Below are positions 44,485-52,823 of a stretch of 64,000 nt of DNA, in pieces (position 1 is the stretch's first letter; each line of letters opens with the position of its first letter). The notes beneath the pieces are model-generated. The model did no database searches and was not told where the DNA came from. It saw only the letters and a list, made by a program, of their open reading frames with translations. A program made the translations under genes and the position numbers. The stretch is from JADKAV01 sp963818505 (lineage in GTDB: Bacteria > Actinomycetota > Actinomycetes > S36-B12 > UBA10799): the NCBI GenBank assembly GCA_963818505.1, contig CAWFSJ010000001.1, positions 124,001 through 188,000 on the forward strand. Direction: 5' to 3'.

Positions 44485-45654
44485 ATGCTCAGGTGGTTGA
44501 CCGCAGGTGAGTCCCATGGCCCGGTGCTCACGGCGATCCTCGAAGGTGTGCCCGCGGGCGTTCGTATCGGCACCCAGGATGTGGCAGGCGCGCTGGCCCG
44601 CCGGCGCCTCGGCTATGGCCGGGGGGCACGGCAGAAGTTCGAGGCCGACGCGGTGCGCCTGCTCGCGGGGGTTCGTCACGGTCTAACCCAGGGTGGTCCG
44701 ATAGCCATTGAGGTCGCCAACTCCGAGTGGCCGAAGTGGGAGCAGGTCATGTCGGCCGATCCGGTGGACGCCGAGGTGCTCGCCAAGCTGGCGCGAAACG
44801 CCCCATTGACGCGGCCGCGTCCCGGGCACGCGGATCTGGTGGGCATGCAGAAGTACGGTTTCGGCGACGCTCGGCCGGTCCTGGAGCGAGCCAGCGCCCG
44901 TGAGACCGCCGCCCGGGTTGCTCTGGGTGCAGTGGCGAAGGCTCTTCTGGAACAGGCGGCTGGGGTCCGCGTATTCAGCCATGTGGTGCGAATAGGCACG
45001 GTGGCCAGTTACGCGCCGACGCCGACCTACGACGACCTGGGCAGCATCGATGAGGATCCTGTGCGCTGTGCCACACCGTCGGTCGGCCAGGCGATGGTCG
45101 CCGAGATCGACGCGGCGAAGGCCGAGGCCGACACTCTGGGTGGCGTCGTCGAGGTCGTGGCGGAAGGACTTCCGCCTGGGTTGGGCAGTTACGTGCACTC
45201 GGACCGCCGGCTCGACGCCAGGATCGCCGCCGCATTGATGGGGATTCAGGCCATCAAGGGTGTGGAGTTCGGAGACGGCTTCGACCTGGCCGCGATGCGC
45301 GGGTCCCAGGCGCAGGACGAGATCCTGCTGGTGGATGGCAAGGTGAGCAGGCAGACCGGGCACGCCGGCGGTACCGAGGGTGGCATGTCCACCGGTGAGC
45401 CGCTGCGGGTGCGGGCGGCGATGAAACCGATCTCGACGGTGCCTCGGGCTCTGCGCACCATCGACGTGGCAACCGGACAGCCAGCCACGGCCATCAATCA
45501 GCGTTCGGACGCCTGTGCTGTGCCTGCCGCCGCGGTGATCGCCGAAGCCATGGTCGCGCTCGTGCTGGCCGATTGCCTGCTCGAGAAGACCGGCGGCGAT
45601 TCAGTGACTGAGGTGTCGCGCAACCTGAGCGCGTACCTGGACACACTGCTTTGA
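44485..45654 (+). CDS. aroC: Chorismate synthase
   Basis: 389 residues. Signature sites MLRWLTAGESHGP at the N-terminus, RPGHADLVGMQKYGF, GRASARETA-like VLERASARETAARVALGA, and RSDACAVPAAAVIAEAM near the end. Converts EPSP to chorismate using reduced FMN. Restarts the shikimate operon after the pilus island; aroK follows with TTGA overlap. Confidence 0.96.
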   Translation: MLRWLTAGESHGPVLTAILEGVPAGVRIGTQDVAGALARRRLGYGRGARQKFEADAVRLLAGVRHGLTQGGPIAIEVANSEWPKWEQVMSADPVDAEVLAKLARNAPLTRPRPGHADLVGMQKYGFGDARPVLERASARETAARVALGAVAKALLEQAAGVRVFSHVVRIGTVASYAPTPTYDDLGSIDEDPVRCATPSVGQAMVAEIDAAKAEADTLGGVVEVVAEGLPPGLGSYVHSDRRLDARIAAALMGIQAIKGVEFGDGFDLAAMRGSQAQDEILLVDGKVSRQTGHAGGTEGGMSTGEPLRVRAAMKPISTVPRALRTIDVATGQPATAINQRSDACAVPAAAVIAEAMVALVLADCLLEKTGGDSVTEVSRNLSAYLDTLL

Positions 45655-46157
45655 CAGCCCGTCTGGCGCTGGTGGGAGCGCCCGGGTCGGGCAAGACCTC
45701 CGTGGGCCATGCACTCGCCGAGGTGTGGAGCTGCGAATTCATGGACAGCGATGCCGTCTACGAGGCCAACAGCGCCAAGACAGTGGCCGAGGCGGTCATC
45801 GACGATGAGGCGACATTTCGCGGGGCCGAACAAGAGATCGTGCTGGACCTCCTGGGCCGTTCTGGCGTTGTCGTCGCAGTTGGAAGTGGCGCAGTGCCCG
45901 CGGCAGTTGACGCGCTCAAGGCAGTACCTGTCGTCTGGTTGGAGGTCGGGCTTGCGGACACTGCTCGACGCACTGGGCTCTCGGGTGCTCGTCCATTGGC
46001 GCTGGGCAACATCCGAGGGCAGTTGCACGAGATGCTGAAGGCCCGCGCGGAGATCTACGGGTCGGTGGCCGATCTCGTGGTGTCCACCGACGGCCGGACG
46101 GTTGATTCGGTGGTGGCTGAGATCACGGATTGGGAGGCGCAACGTGACGACCATTGA
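45651..46157 (+). CDS. aroK: Shikimate kinase
   Basis: 168 residues. P-loop GAPGSGKT at 9-16, the DSD shikimate-binding motif (FMDSDAVYE), FRGAEQEIV with Arg-Glu, and GSGAVPAAV in place of the usual GGG substrate loop, a modest deviation. The lid Arg is in GARPLAL. TTG 45651 is the start inferred from overlap with aroC; aroB begins 14 bases before its stop. Confidence 0.9.
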   Translation: MTARLALVGAPGSGKTSVGHALAEVWSCEFMDSDAVYEANSAKTVAEAVIDDEATFRGAEQEIVLDLLGRSGVVVAVGSGAVPAAVDALKAVPVVWLEVGLADTARRTGLSGARPLALGNIRGQLHEMLKARAEIYGSVADLVVSTDGRTVDSVVAEITDWEAQRDDH

Positions 46158-47220
46158 AGTGGCAGGTGCCCGGACGTACCCGGTGATCGTGGGTCACAAC
46201 CTATTCGATTCGGTGGTGGCCAGTATCCCGGCAGCCGCAGCCCGGGTGGCGGTGATCCACCCGCGCGCACTGCGGACGACGGGGGAGCAGATCCGGGCCG
46301 ACTTGTCCGGCGGCGCCAACGCCATCTCGATCGAGATCCCGGACGCCGAGGACGCCAAGACGGTGGAGGTTCTGAACTACTGCTGGTCGGTTCTGGGCGA
46401 GAACGGTTTCACCCGTTCCGATGCGATCGTTGCGGTCGGCGGGGGGACAACCACGGACCTGGCCGGATTCGTCGCGGCGACATGGTTGCGCGGCGTCCAG
46501 ATCGTGCAGGTGCCGACCACCCTGCTGGGCATGGTCGATGCGGCGGTGGGCGGTAAGACCGGCATCAACACCGCCAGCGGGAAGAACCTCGTCGGAGCCT
46601 TCCACGAACCGGCCGCTGTGGTCTGTGACCTCGACACTCTGCGCGAGCTGCCGCGCGCTGAGATCATTTCCGGGCTGGCGGAGGTCATCAAGTGCGGTTT
46701 CATTTCTGACCCCCGGATCCTGGAACTCGTGAGCGCGGATCCGACCGCCATCCTGGATCCCGAGTCCGAGGCCCTGCACGAGACCATCACCCGGTCGATC
46801 CAGGTGAAAGCTGATGTGGTCGCCGCTGACTTCCGGGAGGACCGCCCGGAGGGGCTGGGCAGGGAGGTCCTGAATTACGGCCATACGTTGGGGCATGCGA
46901 TCGAACTCAACGAGCGTTACCGCTGGCGACACGGCCCGGCGATCTCCGTGGGCATGGTCTACGTCGCAGAGCTGGCGAGTCTGGTCGGCCGGCTCGACGA
47001 CAAGGTCGTGCAGTTGCACAGGGACGTTCTGGGCAGTGTTGGGCTGCCCATCTCCTACGACGGCCAGTTCCCACGCCTGCTCGAGGCCATGAAGCGCGAC
47101 AAGAAGACCCGCGCTGACACGTTGCGATTCGTCATACTGTCCGGTGTGGGTAAACCTGAGATGCTGGTCGGACCCGATCCGGCGCTGGTAGCCGCCGCGT
47201 ACGCGCAGGTGCAACCGTGA
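46144..47220 (+). CDS. aroB: 3-dehydroquinate synthase
   Basis: 358 residues. NAD-binding GGGTTTDLAGFVAATWLRG, GKTGINTASGKNLVGAFHEP, metal ligands in LAEVIKCGF and YGHTLGHAIE (Glu and His), and HGPAISVGM. GTG 46144 has GGGAGG at 46132-46137 and places VTTIEVAGARTYPV at the N-terminus; the frame is open further into aroK. Overlaps aroQ (GTGA). Confidence 0.95.
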   Translation: MTTIEVAGARTYPVIVGHNLFDSVVASIPAAAARVAVIHPRALRTTGEQIRADLSGGANAISIEIPDAEDAKTVEVLNYCWSVLGENGFTRSDAIVAVGGGTTTDLAGFVAATWLRGVQIVQVPTTLLGMVDAAVGGKTGINTASGKNLVGAFHEPAAVVCDLDTLRELPRAEIISGLAEVIKCGFISDPRILELVSADPTAILDPESEALHETITRSIQVKADVVAADFREDRPEGLGREVLNYGHTLGHAIELNERYRWRHGPAISVGMVYVAELASLVGRLDDKVVQLHRDVLGSVGLPISYDGQFPRLLEAMKRDKKTRADTLRFVILSGVGKPEMLVGPDPALVAAAYAQVQP

Positions 47221-47651
47221 AGATCCTGGTTCTGAACGGGCCGAACATCGCGCGGCTCGGAATCCGTGAACCCGACGTCTACGGCGTAACGAGTTACGAC
47301 GAACTCGTTACGCAGGTGGTGGGGCACGCAGCTGGCAGAGGATTCGACGCCGAGGTACGGCAGACCGACAGTGAGGCCGAGCTCATCGGCTGGCTTCACG
47401 AGGCCGCCGACGCCGCCATCCCCGTGGTCCTCAACCCGGCCGCCTTCACGCATTACAGTTACGGCGTTCGCGACGCGGCCGCCCAGTTGCGTGCACCCCT
47501 GATCGAGGTCCACATCTCCAACCCCGCAGCCCGCGAGGAGTTCCGGCACACCTCGGTCATCGCGGGGGTCGCCACCGGGACCATCGCGGGGTTCGGGATC
47601 AGCAGTTACCTGCTGGCCGTCGATGCCCTGGTGGCACTGGGGGATTCGTGA
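47217..47651 (+). CDS. aroQ: 3-dehydroquinate dehydratase, type II
   Basis: 144 residues, the small type II enzyme. NGPNIARLGIREPDVYG contains the catalytic Tyr (Y22); NPAAFTHYSYGVRDA the His (H80); EVHISNPAAREEFRHTS the conserved H100 and Arg. Dodecameric enzyme dehydrating 3-dehydroquinate. With aroB, aroE, aroK and aroC it leaves only the DAHP synthase and EPSP synthase steps outside the window. Confidence 0.94.
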   Translation: MKILVLNGPNIARLGIREPDVYGVTSYDELVTQVVGHAAGRGFDAEVRQTDSEAELIGWLHEAADAAIPVVLNPAAFTHYSYGVRDAAAQLRAPLIEVHISNPAAREEFRHTSVIAGVATGTIAGFGISSYLLAVDALVALGDS

Positions 47652-48727
47652 TGGACTTCGCGGGGCGCCGGGACACGCTGCGGACGCTGATGGCCGATGA
47701 TGTGTGCGAGGCGATCCTGGTCACGAACCTGCCGGACGTCATGTACCTCTGTGGCTTCTCCGGCTCCAATGCTGCACTGCTGGTCCTGCGCGACGGCGTC
47801 TACCTGGCCACCGACGGTCGTTACGTTGTCCAGGCGGGGACTGAGAGCCCCGATGTTGAGCTCATCGTCACCCGGCAGTTGCTGCCCGAGTTGCTGAGGA
47901 CCGCGGCGGCTCTCGGGGTGCAGAACGTGGGCTTCGACCCCAACACGATGTCGGTGGAGCAGTGGCGCCGCGTTGCCGAGGACGTTCCCGAGGTGGAACT
48001 TGAGACGGTCGGGATCGACATCAGTGGGCTGCGCCGCGTCAAGCAGGCGCCGGAGGTGGAGGCCTTGCGCGAGGCGTGCGCCATCAGCACGCGTGCCCTG
48101 CAGGCACTGCTCGAAGAGTTGGCGGTGGGGATGACCGAGCTCGAGATCGCGCGCCGCCTCGAGCTGCACATGGGATTGGGCGGAGCCGCCGACCGGGCGT
48201 TCGACAGCATCGTGGCATCGGGGCCGCACAGTGCGGTTCCCCACCATCAGCCGACACAACGGCCCATCGCCGTCGGGGACCTGTTGAAGATCGATTTTGG
48301 TGCGAAGTTCGCCGGTTACCACGCCGACTGCACGCGCACGTTCGTTGTCGCTGCGGATCCAGACGACTGGCAGCTCGAGATCCACGCCGTGGTGGCGCGC
48401 GCGCAGCAGGCCGGTTCGGATGCGCTGGTGCCGGGATGTGTCGGTCAGGATGTCGATGCCATCGCGCGCGCGGTCATAGAGGACGCCGGCTTCGGGCAGT
48501 ACTACGGGCACGGTCTAGGGCACGGCGTGGGCCTTGAGATCCACGAGGCGCCGTTCTTGGGCCCGAACTCCACCCATACAGTGGAAGCAGGGGTTCCCGT
48601 GACTGTGGAACCCGGCGTCTATCTGCCCGGACGGGGTGGAGTGCGCATCGAGGACACCGTGATCGTCCATGACGACCATGTGGAAGTCCTGACGGATTTC
48701 CCTCGCGGCCTCGCGAGGGTCGGATAG
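47648..48727 (+). CDS. pepP: M24 family metallopeptidase (Xaa-Pro aminopeptidase-like)
   Basis: 359 residues: an N-terminal creatinase-type domain and a pita-bread M24 domain. Metal ligands are visible in LKIDFGAKFAGYHADCTRTF (two Asp), GHGLGHGVGLEIHEAP (His), TVEPGVYLPG (Glu) and GVRIEDTV (Glu). It should remove residues N-terminal to proline, cytoplasmic. GTG 47648 overlaps the aroQ stop; ATG 47651 is the next codon. The symbol is approximate (pepP versus pepQ). Confidence 0.9.
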   Translation: MMDFAGRRDTLRTLMADDVCEAILVTNLPDVMYLCGFSGSNAALLVLRDGVYLATDGRYVVQAGTESPDVELIVTRQLLPELLRTAAALGVQNVGFDPNTMSVEQWRRVAEDVPEVELETVGIDISGLRRVKQAPEVEALREACAISTRALQALLEELAVGMTELEIARRLELHMGLGGAADRAFDSIVASGPHSAVPHHQPTQRPIAVGDLLKIDFGAKFAGYHADCTRTFVVAADPDDWQLEIHAVVARAQQAGSDALVPGCVGQDVDAIARAVIEDAGFGQYYGHGLGHGVGLEIHEAPFLGPNSTHTVEAGVPVTVEPGVYLPGRGGVRIEDTVIVHDDHVEVLTDFPRGLARVG

Positions 48728-48740
48728 GAAGACACGAACA

Positions 48741-49304
48741 GTGGCAACGACCAACGACCTCAAGAACGGCTTGGTACTCAACATCGACGGACAGTTGTGG
48801 GCCGTCGTGGAGTTCCAGCACGTGAAGCCCGGAAAGGGCGGCGCCTTCGTGCGCACCAAGCTGAAGAACGTGCTCTCGGGGAAGGTGGTCGACCGGACGT
48901 TCAACGCCGGCGTCAAGGTCGAGACCGCCAACGTCGACAAGCGCGCGATGAGCTACCTGTACAGCGACGGTGACGATTTCATCTTCATGGACGCCACCAC
49001 CTACGACCAGATCCCGGTCTCCGCGGCGACTGTTGGCGACGCGGTGAAGTACCTGCTGGAGAACCAGGAGGCGATCGTCGCGCTGCACGACGGGACGCCG
49101 CTCTACGTGGAACTGCCCGCGAGCGTCGAACTGCTTGTCGAGTACACCGAGCCAGGTCTGCAGGGTGACCGCTCCACCGGTGGCACCAAGCCCGCCCGCC
49201 TGGAGACCGGGGCCGAGGTGCAGGTGCCGCTGTTCCTGGAGACCGGCGAGAAGATCAAGGTCGACACCCGCGATGGTTCGTACTTGGGTCGCGTGAACGG
49301 TTAG
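48741..49304 (+). CDS. efp: Elongation factor P
   Basis: 187 residues with three beta-barrel domains. Domain I loop PGKGGAFVR has Lys32 at the tip, the residue modified in enterobacteria; no modification enzymes are seen here. Domain II and III continue with YLYSDGDDFIFMD and TGAEVQVPLFLETGEKIKVDTRDGSYLGRVN. It relieves stalling at polyproline; the Pro-rich Roadblock tail in this window would be a client. GTG 48741, 13 bases after pepP. Confidence 0.96.
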   Translation: MATTNDLKNGLVLNIDGQLWAVVEFQHVKPGKGGAFVRTKLKNVLSGKVVDRTFNAGVKVETANVDKRAMSYLYSDGDDFIFMDATTYDQIPVSAATVGDAVKYLLENQEAIVALHDGTPLYVELPASVELLVEYTEPGLQGDRSTGGTKPARLETGAEVQVPLFLETGEKIKVDTRDGSYLGRVNG

Positions 49305-49714
49305 TGGCTGCTCGCAGCAAGGCCCGGCGGCGTGCCGTCGAGGTGCTCTACGAATCAGATCTGCGCGGCAGTAGCGTCGACGAGGCGCTCGAGTCGCTCG
49401 ACGCGCGAGTCCAAGCCTCGATCAACCCCTACACCACGCAGATCGCCCAGGGCGTGGCATCCCGGCAGGCGCAGATCGACGAGACCCTTTCGACCTACGC
49501 GCAGGGCTGGACCCTGGACCGGATGCCCGCGGTCGACCGGGCGATTCTGCGGGTGGGGACCTGGGAGTTGTTGTGGGGCGACGTGCCCGAGTCGGTAGCG
49601 CTGGCAGAGGCCGTGGTGCTTGCCAATGAGTTGTCCACCGATGAATCAGGCAAGTACATCAACGGGGTGCTGGCGCGTGTGCGCGACGTGAAGCCCCGGA
49701 TGGTGCTCGACTGA
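49304..49714 (+). CDS. nusB: Transcription antitermination factor NusB
   Basis: 136 residues, all-helical fold with SKARRRAVEVLYESDLRG at the start and MPAVDRAILRVGTWELLW and SVALAEAVVLANELSTDESGKYINGVLARV. Binds boxA RNA with S10. GTG shares a base with the efp TAG. Last gene of the aro-efp unit. Confidence 0.93.
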   Translation: MAARSKARRRAVEVLYESDLRGSSVDEALESLDARVQASINPYTTQIAQGVASRQAQIDETLSTYAQGWTLDRMPAVDRAILRVGTWELLWGDVPESVALAEAVVLANELSTDESGKYINGVLARVRDVKPRMVLD

Positions 49715-49739
49715 GGGCTGGTCAGCGGCTAGGACCGCG

Positions 49740-49816
49740 TGGTGCCCTCGGTGGGATTCGAACCCACACTGTCAGGATTTTGAGACCTGTGACTCTGCCA
49801 GTTGGTCTACGAGGGC
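49740..49816 (-). tRNA. tRNA with anticodon CAA (Leu by codon), short variable arm, encoded CCA
   Basis: Reads on the minus strand from 49816. Acceptor stem GCCCTCG/CGAGGGC, D arm with GG, anticodon loop CTCAAAA giving CAA, T arm GTGGG-TTCGAAT-CCCAC, discriminator A, and CCA at 49742-49740. The anticodon stem closes with a T-T mismatch. The variable region is only five bases (ACAGT), whereas bacterial tRNA-Leu normally has a long variable arm, so identity by anticodon (UUG, Leu) conflicts with the class I shape. A leucine identity fits discriminator A. Lies between nusB and pdtaR, opposite to both. Confidence 0.85.
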
Positions 49817-49887
49817 GTGTGTCCTATGTTAGCGGCGCTGCGTAGGCTGATCGTCGCAGGATCGAAGCAAACCGCACGGAGGTGGAG

Positions 49888-50457
49888 ATGCAAGGGCCGC
49901 GCACCGTTCTGGTGGCTGAGGACGAGGCCCTGATCCGGATGGATCTGGTCGAGACGCTTGCTGAGATTGGCCTGGATGTCGTGGGTGCCGTGGGGGATGG
50001 GCGCTCCGCGGTCGAACTCGCTACCACGCTGCGTCCGGACCTGGCCCTGCTGGACATCAAGATGCCCGACATGGATGGCCTGGCCGCCGCCTCGCAGATC
50101 ATCGAACTGCGATCGACCGCGGTGGTCATGCTGACGGCCTTCAGCCAGCCCGAGTTGATCCAGCGGGCCGTCGCCGCCGGGGCGATGGGGTACCTGGTCA
50201 AACCCTTCAAACCCGAGGAGCTGCGCGCCGCTCTGACTGTGGCGTGGCAGCGCTATTCGCAGTTGCGCGAGGAGCAGCAGAAGACCCGCGAGCTCGAGCA
50301 GACTCTGGCTGATCGCAAGACGATCGAACGGGCCCGCGGTGTGGTGCAGGAGCGCCTGGGGCTCACCGAGAACGAGGCGTTCACCTGGTTGCGCAAGGCT
50401 GCCATGGACCAGCGGGTCAGCCTGGCTGAGGTGGCCAGGCGCACCCTTGAGGTCTGA
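49888..50457 (+). CDS. pdtaR: ANTAR-domain response regulator PdtaR
   Basis: 189 residues. Receiver domain with acidic pair E11-D12, phospho-acceptor D56 (LLDIKMPDMDG), Thr in VVMLTAF and Lys in YLVKPFKP; then a coiled coil and an ANTAR RNA-binding domain (about 125-185: RKTIERARGVVQERLGLTENEAFTWLRKAAMDQRVSLAEVA). Such regulators bind hairpins in leaders and act as antiterminators, controlled by the kinase PdtaS, not in this window. ATG 49888 has GGAGG at 49878-49882; TAGGCT at 49843-49848 is a candidate -10. Confidence 0.92.
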   Translation: MQGPRTVLVAEDEALIRMDLVETLAEIGLDVVGAVGDGRSAVELATTLRPDLALLDIKMPDMDGLAAASQIIELRSTAVVMLTAFSQPELIQRAVAAGAMGYLVKPFKPEELRAALTVAWQRYSQLREEQQKTRELEQTLADRKTIERARGVVQERLGLTENEAFTWLRKAAMDQRVSLAEVARRTLEV

Positions 50458-50519
50458 GTACCTGCAGACCGAACACCAGAAGTCCGCATCACAGAAGTGC
50501 AACATGTGTCGGGCGGTGT

Positions 50520-50547
50520 TTGTGCCTGGTTCATTTATCCGTAGAGT
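50520..50547 (+). promoter_or_regulatory. Candidate livK promoter
   Basis: TTGTGC (50520-50525), 16-base spacer, TAGAGT (50542-50547), about 50 bases before the livK ATG. No ANTAR double hairpin was recognised in the leader. Confidence 0.35.
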
Positions 50548-50599
50548 AAGCGCAATCGGTGCGACAGTCGTGCCGGCAAAACTCACAAAAGGGGTAAGA

Positions 50600-51886
50600 A
50601 TGACCCGACCGTTGATTCTGCGGTCGCTTGTGGTTGTAGGGGCCGCGAGCCTGGCGCTGGCTGGGTGTAGCAGCGATTCCGGTTCCTCCGACACTTCCGC
50701 AAGCCCGTCCGCAGACACCTCCGCCGCCGCTGGCGACGGGACCTTGAAGATCGGCACCTTGTTGCCGCAGACCGGCTCTCTGGCGTTCCTCGGGCCGCCC
50801 GAGTTCGCAGCAGTCGACCTCGCAGTCCAGGAGATCAACGACGCCGGTGGCGTCAACGGCGCACCGGTCGAGAGCGTTGTCGGTGACTCCGGTGACACCT
50901 CGACCAACATCGCCTCGCAGACCGTCGACCGCCAGCTGTCGCAGGGAGTGGACGCCATCATCGGTGCCGCTTCCAGTTCCGTCTCGCTGACCGTGATCGA
51001 CAAGATCACCAGCGCCGGTGTGCAGCAGGTCTCTCCGGCCAACACCTCGCCGGAACTGTCGACCTACCCGGACAAGGGCCTCTACGCCCGTACCGCGCCG
51101 CCGGACACGTTCCAGGGCCAGGTCCTTGGTGACCTGGTAGCTGGCGACGGTCACACCAGCGCCGCGATCCTCGCCCTTGACGATGCCTACGGCACCGGCT
51201 TGGCCGACAACGTGGAGAAGGCGTACACCGCCGCGGGCGGCACCATCGCCTCCAAGCAGATCTACGACCCCAAGGCTGCCTCCTACGAGGCTGAGGTGTC
51301 CGAGGCCAAGGCTTCGAACCCCGAAGCTGTGGTGCTGATCGGTTTCGACGAGTCCAGCAAGATCATCCAGGAGATGATCAAGCAGGGCATCGGCCCGAAC
51401 AAGGTCCCGCTGTACCTGGTGGACGGCAACCTGTCCAACACCCTGTACACCGACCTGCCGAAGGGCTCCATGGAGGGCACGCAGGGCACCCTGCCCGGCG
51501 CCGAGGCCAGCCAGGAGTTCCAGAACAAACTCAAGGAGATCAACCCCGACCTTGAGGACTTCTCCTACGCACCTGAGGCCTATGATGCGACGGTCATCAT
51601 CGCGCTGGCCGCAGAGTACGCGGACAACGACAGCGGTCGCGCCATCGGCGACACCATCAAGCAGGTCACTGCCGATGGTGACAAGTGCACCACCTTCGCC
51701 GACTGCAAGAAGTTGATCGATGACGGCAAGGACCCCGACTACGACGGTCAGTCCGGTCCCATCGACCTCAACGACGTGGGTGACCCGAGCAAGGCGATCA
51801 TGGGCATCTACACCTACGGTGCCGACAACACCTACACCCGTACTGGCTCCCAGGAGGGTGACGTTCCGGACGCCTCACAGGGCTGA
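50600..51886 (+). CDS. livK: Branched-chain amino acid ABC transporter substrate-binding lipoprotein
   Basis: 428 residues. Lipoprotein signal ending LALAGC with Cys23, a Ser/Ala/Thr linker, then a Leu/Ile/Val-binding type I periplasmic fold (LKIGTLLPQTGSLAFLGPPEFAAVDLAVQEINDAGGVNGAPV). ATG 50600 chosen because it gives the signal peptide; upstream in-frame sequence overlaps pdtaR. The permease and ATPase genes are on the opposite strand and converge with it. Real ligand not provable. Confidence 0.9.
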   Translation: MTRPLILRSLVVVGAASLALAGCSSDSGSSDTSASPSADTSAAAGDGTLKIGTLLPQTGSLAFLGPPEFAAVDLAVQEINDAGGVNGAPVESVVGDSGDTSTNIASQTVDRQLSQGVDAIIGAASSSVSLTVIDKITSAGVQQVSPANTSPELSTYPDKGLYARTAPPDTFQGQVLGDLVAGDGHTSAAILALDDAYGTGLADNVEKAYTAAGGTIASKQIYDPKAASYEAEVSEAKASNPEAVVLIGFDESSKIIQEMIKQGIGPNKVPLYLVDGNLSNTLYTDLPKGSMEGTQGTLPGAEASQEFQNKLKEINPDLEDFSYAPEAYDATVIIALAAEYADNDSGRAIGDTIKQVTADGDKCTTFADCKKLIDDGKDPDYDGQSGPIDLNDVGDPSKAIMGIYTYGADNTYTRTGSQEGDVPDASQG

Positions 51887-51900
51887 TCCGACAACGCCGC

Positions 51901-51935
51901 ACCGGCGCCCGTTCCCGAAAGGGGCGGGCGCCGGT
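51901..51935 (+). terminator. Terminator hairpin after livK
   Basis: Perfect 11-bp stem ACCGGCGCCCG (51901-51911) with 51925-51935, inner CCC/GGG pairing and a GAAA loop, followed by CGCGTTTGG. Fifteen bases after the livK stop. Confidence 0.8.
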
Positions 51936-51963
51936 CGCGTTTGGGGGAGCCCCGGGGCCGTTG

Positions 51964-52031
51964 GTTAGAGGTTGTGCTGTTGGTTAGCAAAACAACGCGT
52001 GGATTCGCTAACCAACAGCACAACCTCTAAC
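51964..52031. repeat. Perfect 25-bp inverted repeat between livK and livF
   Basis: Arms 51964-51988 and 52007-52031 are exact reverse complements, separated by 18 bases. Begins GTTAGAGG and ends CCTCTAAC. No T-tract, no target-site duplication. Lies between the livK terminator and the livF stop, so it may end the convergent livHMGF transcript or be a small mobile hairpin. No protein is likely here. Confidence 0.9.
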
Positions 52032-52052
52032 GCGGGCAGGTGGGCCCCCGCG

Positions 52053-52823
52053 TTACGCCTTGGCCAGCGTGCCCAGGTAGAGCTCGACCACCTTCGGGTC
52101 GTTGGCCAAGGCCCGGCCCGTGCCTGTGTAGGCGTTGCGGCCCTGGTCCAACACGTAGGCCCGGTCACAGATCTGCAGGCAGCGTCGCGCGTTCTGCTCG
52201 ACCATGATCACAGTGACGCCGGTCTTGTTGATTGTCTTCACTCGCACGAAGGCCTCGTCGGTGAAGGCGGGGGAGAGGCCGGCGGACGGCTCGTCGAGCA
52301 GCAGGACCTTGGGTTCCATCATCAACGCCCGGGCCATCGCCACCATCTGGCGCTCGCCACCGGACAACGAACCCGCACGCTGCTTGCGACGCTCAGCGAG
52401 GGCGGGGAACAGCCCGGCGACCTCGTCGAAACGATGCTGGAAGGACTTGGGGTCCTGGTAGGCCCCCATCTGCAGGTTCTCCTCGATAGTCAACGACGGG
52501 AAGACGTTGTTGTTCTGCGGGACGAAACCGATGCCCATTCCGACGAGGCGGTCGGCGCGTTGGTTGGTGATGTCCTTGTCGTCGAAGCTCACCTTGCCGC
52601 TGCGGACCTTGACCAGGCCGAACAGGGACTTCAACAAGGTCGACTTGCCAGCTCCGTTGGGACCGATGATCCCCACCAGTTCCCCGGATTGGGCATATAG
52701 GTCGCAGCCGTTGAGGATGTTCACCCCGGGGAAGTATCCGGCGATGACCTCATCGATGCGCACGAGCGCGCCTTGCGCACCGGCGAGGTGTTCCTCGCGG
52801 CCTTGAATCGTGGTGCCGGTCAT
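52053..52823 (-). CDS. livF: Branched-chain amino acid ABC transporter ATP-binding protein LivF
   Basis: 256 residues. Walker A GPNGAGKST, Q-loop VPQNNNVFPSLT, signature LSGGERQMVAMARAL, Walker B VLLLDEPSAGL, and His in IMVEQNAR. Forms the ATPase pair with LivG. ATG 52823 overlaps the livG stop by one base with GGAGGA upstream; a GTG one codon earlier is possible. Confidence 0.93.
   Translation of the reverse strand: MTGTTIQGREEHLAGAQGALVRIDEVIAGYFPGVNILNGCDLYAQSGELVGIIGPNGAGKSTLLKSLFGLVKVRSGKVSFDDKDITNQRADRLVGMGIGFVPQNNNVFPSLTIEENLQMGAYQDPKSFQHRFDEVAGLFPALAERRKQRAGSLSGGERQMVAMARALMMEPKVLLLDEPSAGLSPAFTDEAFVRVKTINKTGVTVIMVEQNARRCLQICDRAYVLDQGRNAYTGTGRALANDPKVVELYLGTLAKA

Noticed and set aside
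50458..50599. ANTAR target double hairpin or riboswitch in the livK leader
   Set aside because: No paired hexaloop hairpins or known aptamer core could be recognised by eye.
51972..52700. Plus-strand open frame running through the inverted repeat into livF
   Set aside because: Antisense to livF, whose ABC motifs are intact; no start signals.
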